Assembly (NCBI GenBank): GCA_011390235.1 | Contig: JAABSS010000051.1 | Span: 1 to 6,090, forward strand | DNA length: 6,090 nucleotides | Origin: Desulfotignum sp. | GTDB taxonomy: Bacteria > Desulfobacterota > Desulfobacteria > Desulfobacterales > Desulfobacteraceae | Direction: 5' to 3' | Shown here: piece after piece, positions 5,545-6,090 of the stretch | How positions within the stretch are numbered: position 1 is the stretch's first letter | Layout of the letters: each line of letters opens with the position of its first letter | Position numbers and translations under genes: made by a program | The notes under the pieces: generated by a model | What the model was told of the DNA's origin: nothing | Database searches by the model: none | What the model saw: only the letters and a program-made list of their open reading frames with translations

Positions 5545-6090
5545 ATGGAAAGATCGGCATCACAGTATCTGGACAACTGGCTGGCGGAAAACAACCGCAA
5601 GCCCCTGGTGATCAGAGGCGCCAGACAAGTGGGAAAAACCTGGCTGGTCAGGGACCTGGCAGCCAGGCACAACCTGACGCTCATCGAATTGAACTTTGAA
5701 AGAAACCCGTCTCTTGCAGCCCTTTTCAACACCAACGATCCCGGGGAAATCCTGCTGAACCTGCAATCGGAATTCAACACGCCGATCGACCCGAAAGCCA
5801 CGCTCCTGTTTCTGGACGAAATCCAGGCCGCACCCGAGATATTTGCCAAACTCCGGTGGTTCAAGGAAGACATCAAAGATCTGGCACTCGTTGCCGCGGG
5901 GTCGCTCCTGGAATTTTCCCTCAATACCTATCAATACAGTATGCCGGTGGGCCGGATCACCTATTTTTATCTGGAGCCGTTCTCCTTTTTTGAATTTCTG
6001 GAAGCCACCGGAAACCGGTTTCTGCTGAAAAAACTGGCCCGCTTTTCAATGAATGACACCATACCGCAGTCGCTTCATGAAAAAGCCCTG
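5545..6090 (+). CDS. AAA_14-type ATPase, DUF4143 family (3' end outside window)
   Basis: The first 182 codons are present and the frame leaves the right edge open. Walker A is GARQVGKT (residues 25-32) and Walker B is LLFLDEIQ (87-94) with Asp91-Glu92. A sensor-like AAGSLLEF follows (117-124), then PVGRITYFYLEPFSFFEFL, the pattern that precedes the C-terminal DUF4143 domain in this family. These ATPases are common in bacteria and archaea, usually near 400 residues, with no settled cellular role. The C-terminal domain, which would lie outside the window, has been linked to a PD-(D/E)XK-like fold. ATG 5545 fits the usual family start (a short helix, then Walker A near residue 25). No ribosome binding site precedes it: the 12 bases upstream are A/T-rich with two C. 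Upstream are two operator-like sites, suggesting tight, perhaps autogenous, control, though no regulator gene is visible here. Confidence 0.92.
   Translation, partial: MERSASQYLDNWLAENNRKPLVIRGARQVGKTWLVRDLAARHNLTLIELNFERNPSLAALFNTNDPGEILLNLQSEFNTPIDPKATLLFLDEIQAAPEIFAKLRWFKEDIKDLALVAAGSLLEFSLNTYQYSMPVGRITYFYLEPFSFFEFLEATGNRFLLKKLARFSMNDTIPQSLHEKAL

Noticed and set aside
5502..5934. Minus-strand frames of 140 and 124 codons opposite the ATPase.
   Set aside because: The plus strand carries intact Walker A and Walker B motifs there. The opposite frames have no recognisable protein.
1..6090. CRISPR arrays, tRNA or rRNA genes, riboswitches and complete insertion sequence ends.
   Set aside because: No regularly spaced repeats, cloverleaf or rRNA-like sequence was seen, and no terminal inverted repeats could be found around the transposase remnant.

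Overview
The window is a piece of bacterial chromosome. It probably comes from an anaerobic deltaproteobacterium of the Desulfobacterales type; this is inferred from the mix of PilZ fusions, AAA_14/DUF4143 ATPases and IS1634-like debris, and nothing in the window is strictly diagnostic. Four coding units are visible: three on the minus strand and one, cut by the right edge, on the plus strand.

Positions 2972 to 1 (minus strand) hold the 5' 990 codons of one very large open frame that leaves the window on the left without a stop. It reads as a multidomain fusion: PilZ, YcgR-N-like barrel, second PilZ, a LuxD-like acyl-transferase/thioesterase alpha/beta hydrolase, then a class I SAM-dependent methyltransferase. 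Both PilZ domains keep their c-di-GMP motifs, and the hydrolase keeps a Ser-Asp-His triad with almost exactly LuxD spacing. This is the most remarkable object in the window: apparently a c-di-GMP-gated acyl- and methyl-transfer enzyme on one chain.

Positions 2965 to about 3190 hold the promoter, ribosome binding site and first codons of an IS1634/IS4-type transposase. This 53-codon remnant overlaps the start of the fusion gene by 8 bases (ATGTATAA), so insertion-sequence debris seems to supply the expression signals for the fusion gene. A hairpin at about 3290-3312 separates it from the next operon.

Positions 3325-5156 (minus strand) hold a two-gene operon of secreted or lipid-anchored proteins. 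The first has a Cys followed by eleven glycines. The second is a lipoprotein ending in a peptidoglycan-binding domain. The genes are 11 bases apart and the second has a strong ribosome binding site in the gap. They are likely envelope partners of unknown function.

Positions 5157-5544 have no intact gene. They carry a short direct repeat, a plus-strand DUF4143 fragment (GASWEGF motif), and a compact promoter with two related operator-like sites three helical turns apart. From 5545 to the right edge a complete N-terminal AAA_14-type ATPase domain begins. Its predicted transcript start lies at or next to its AUG, and there is no ribosome binding site.
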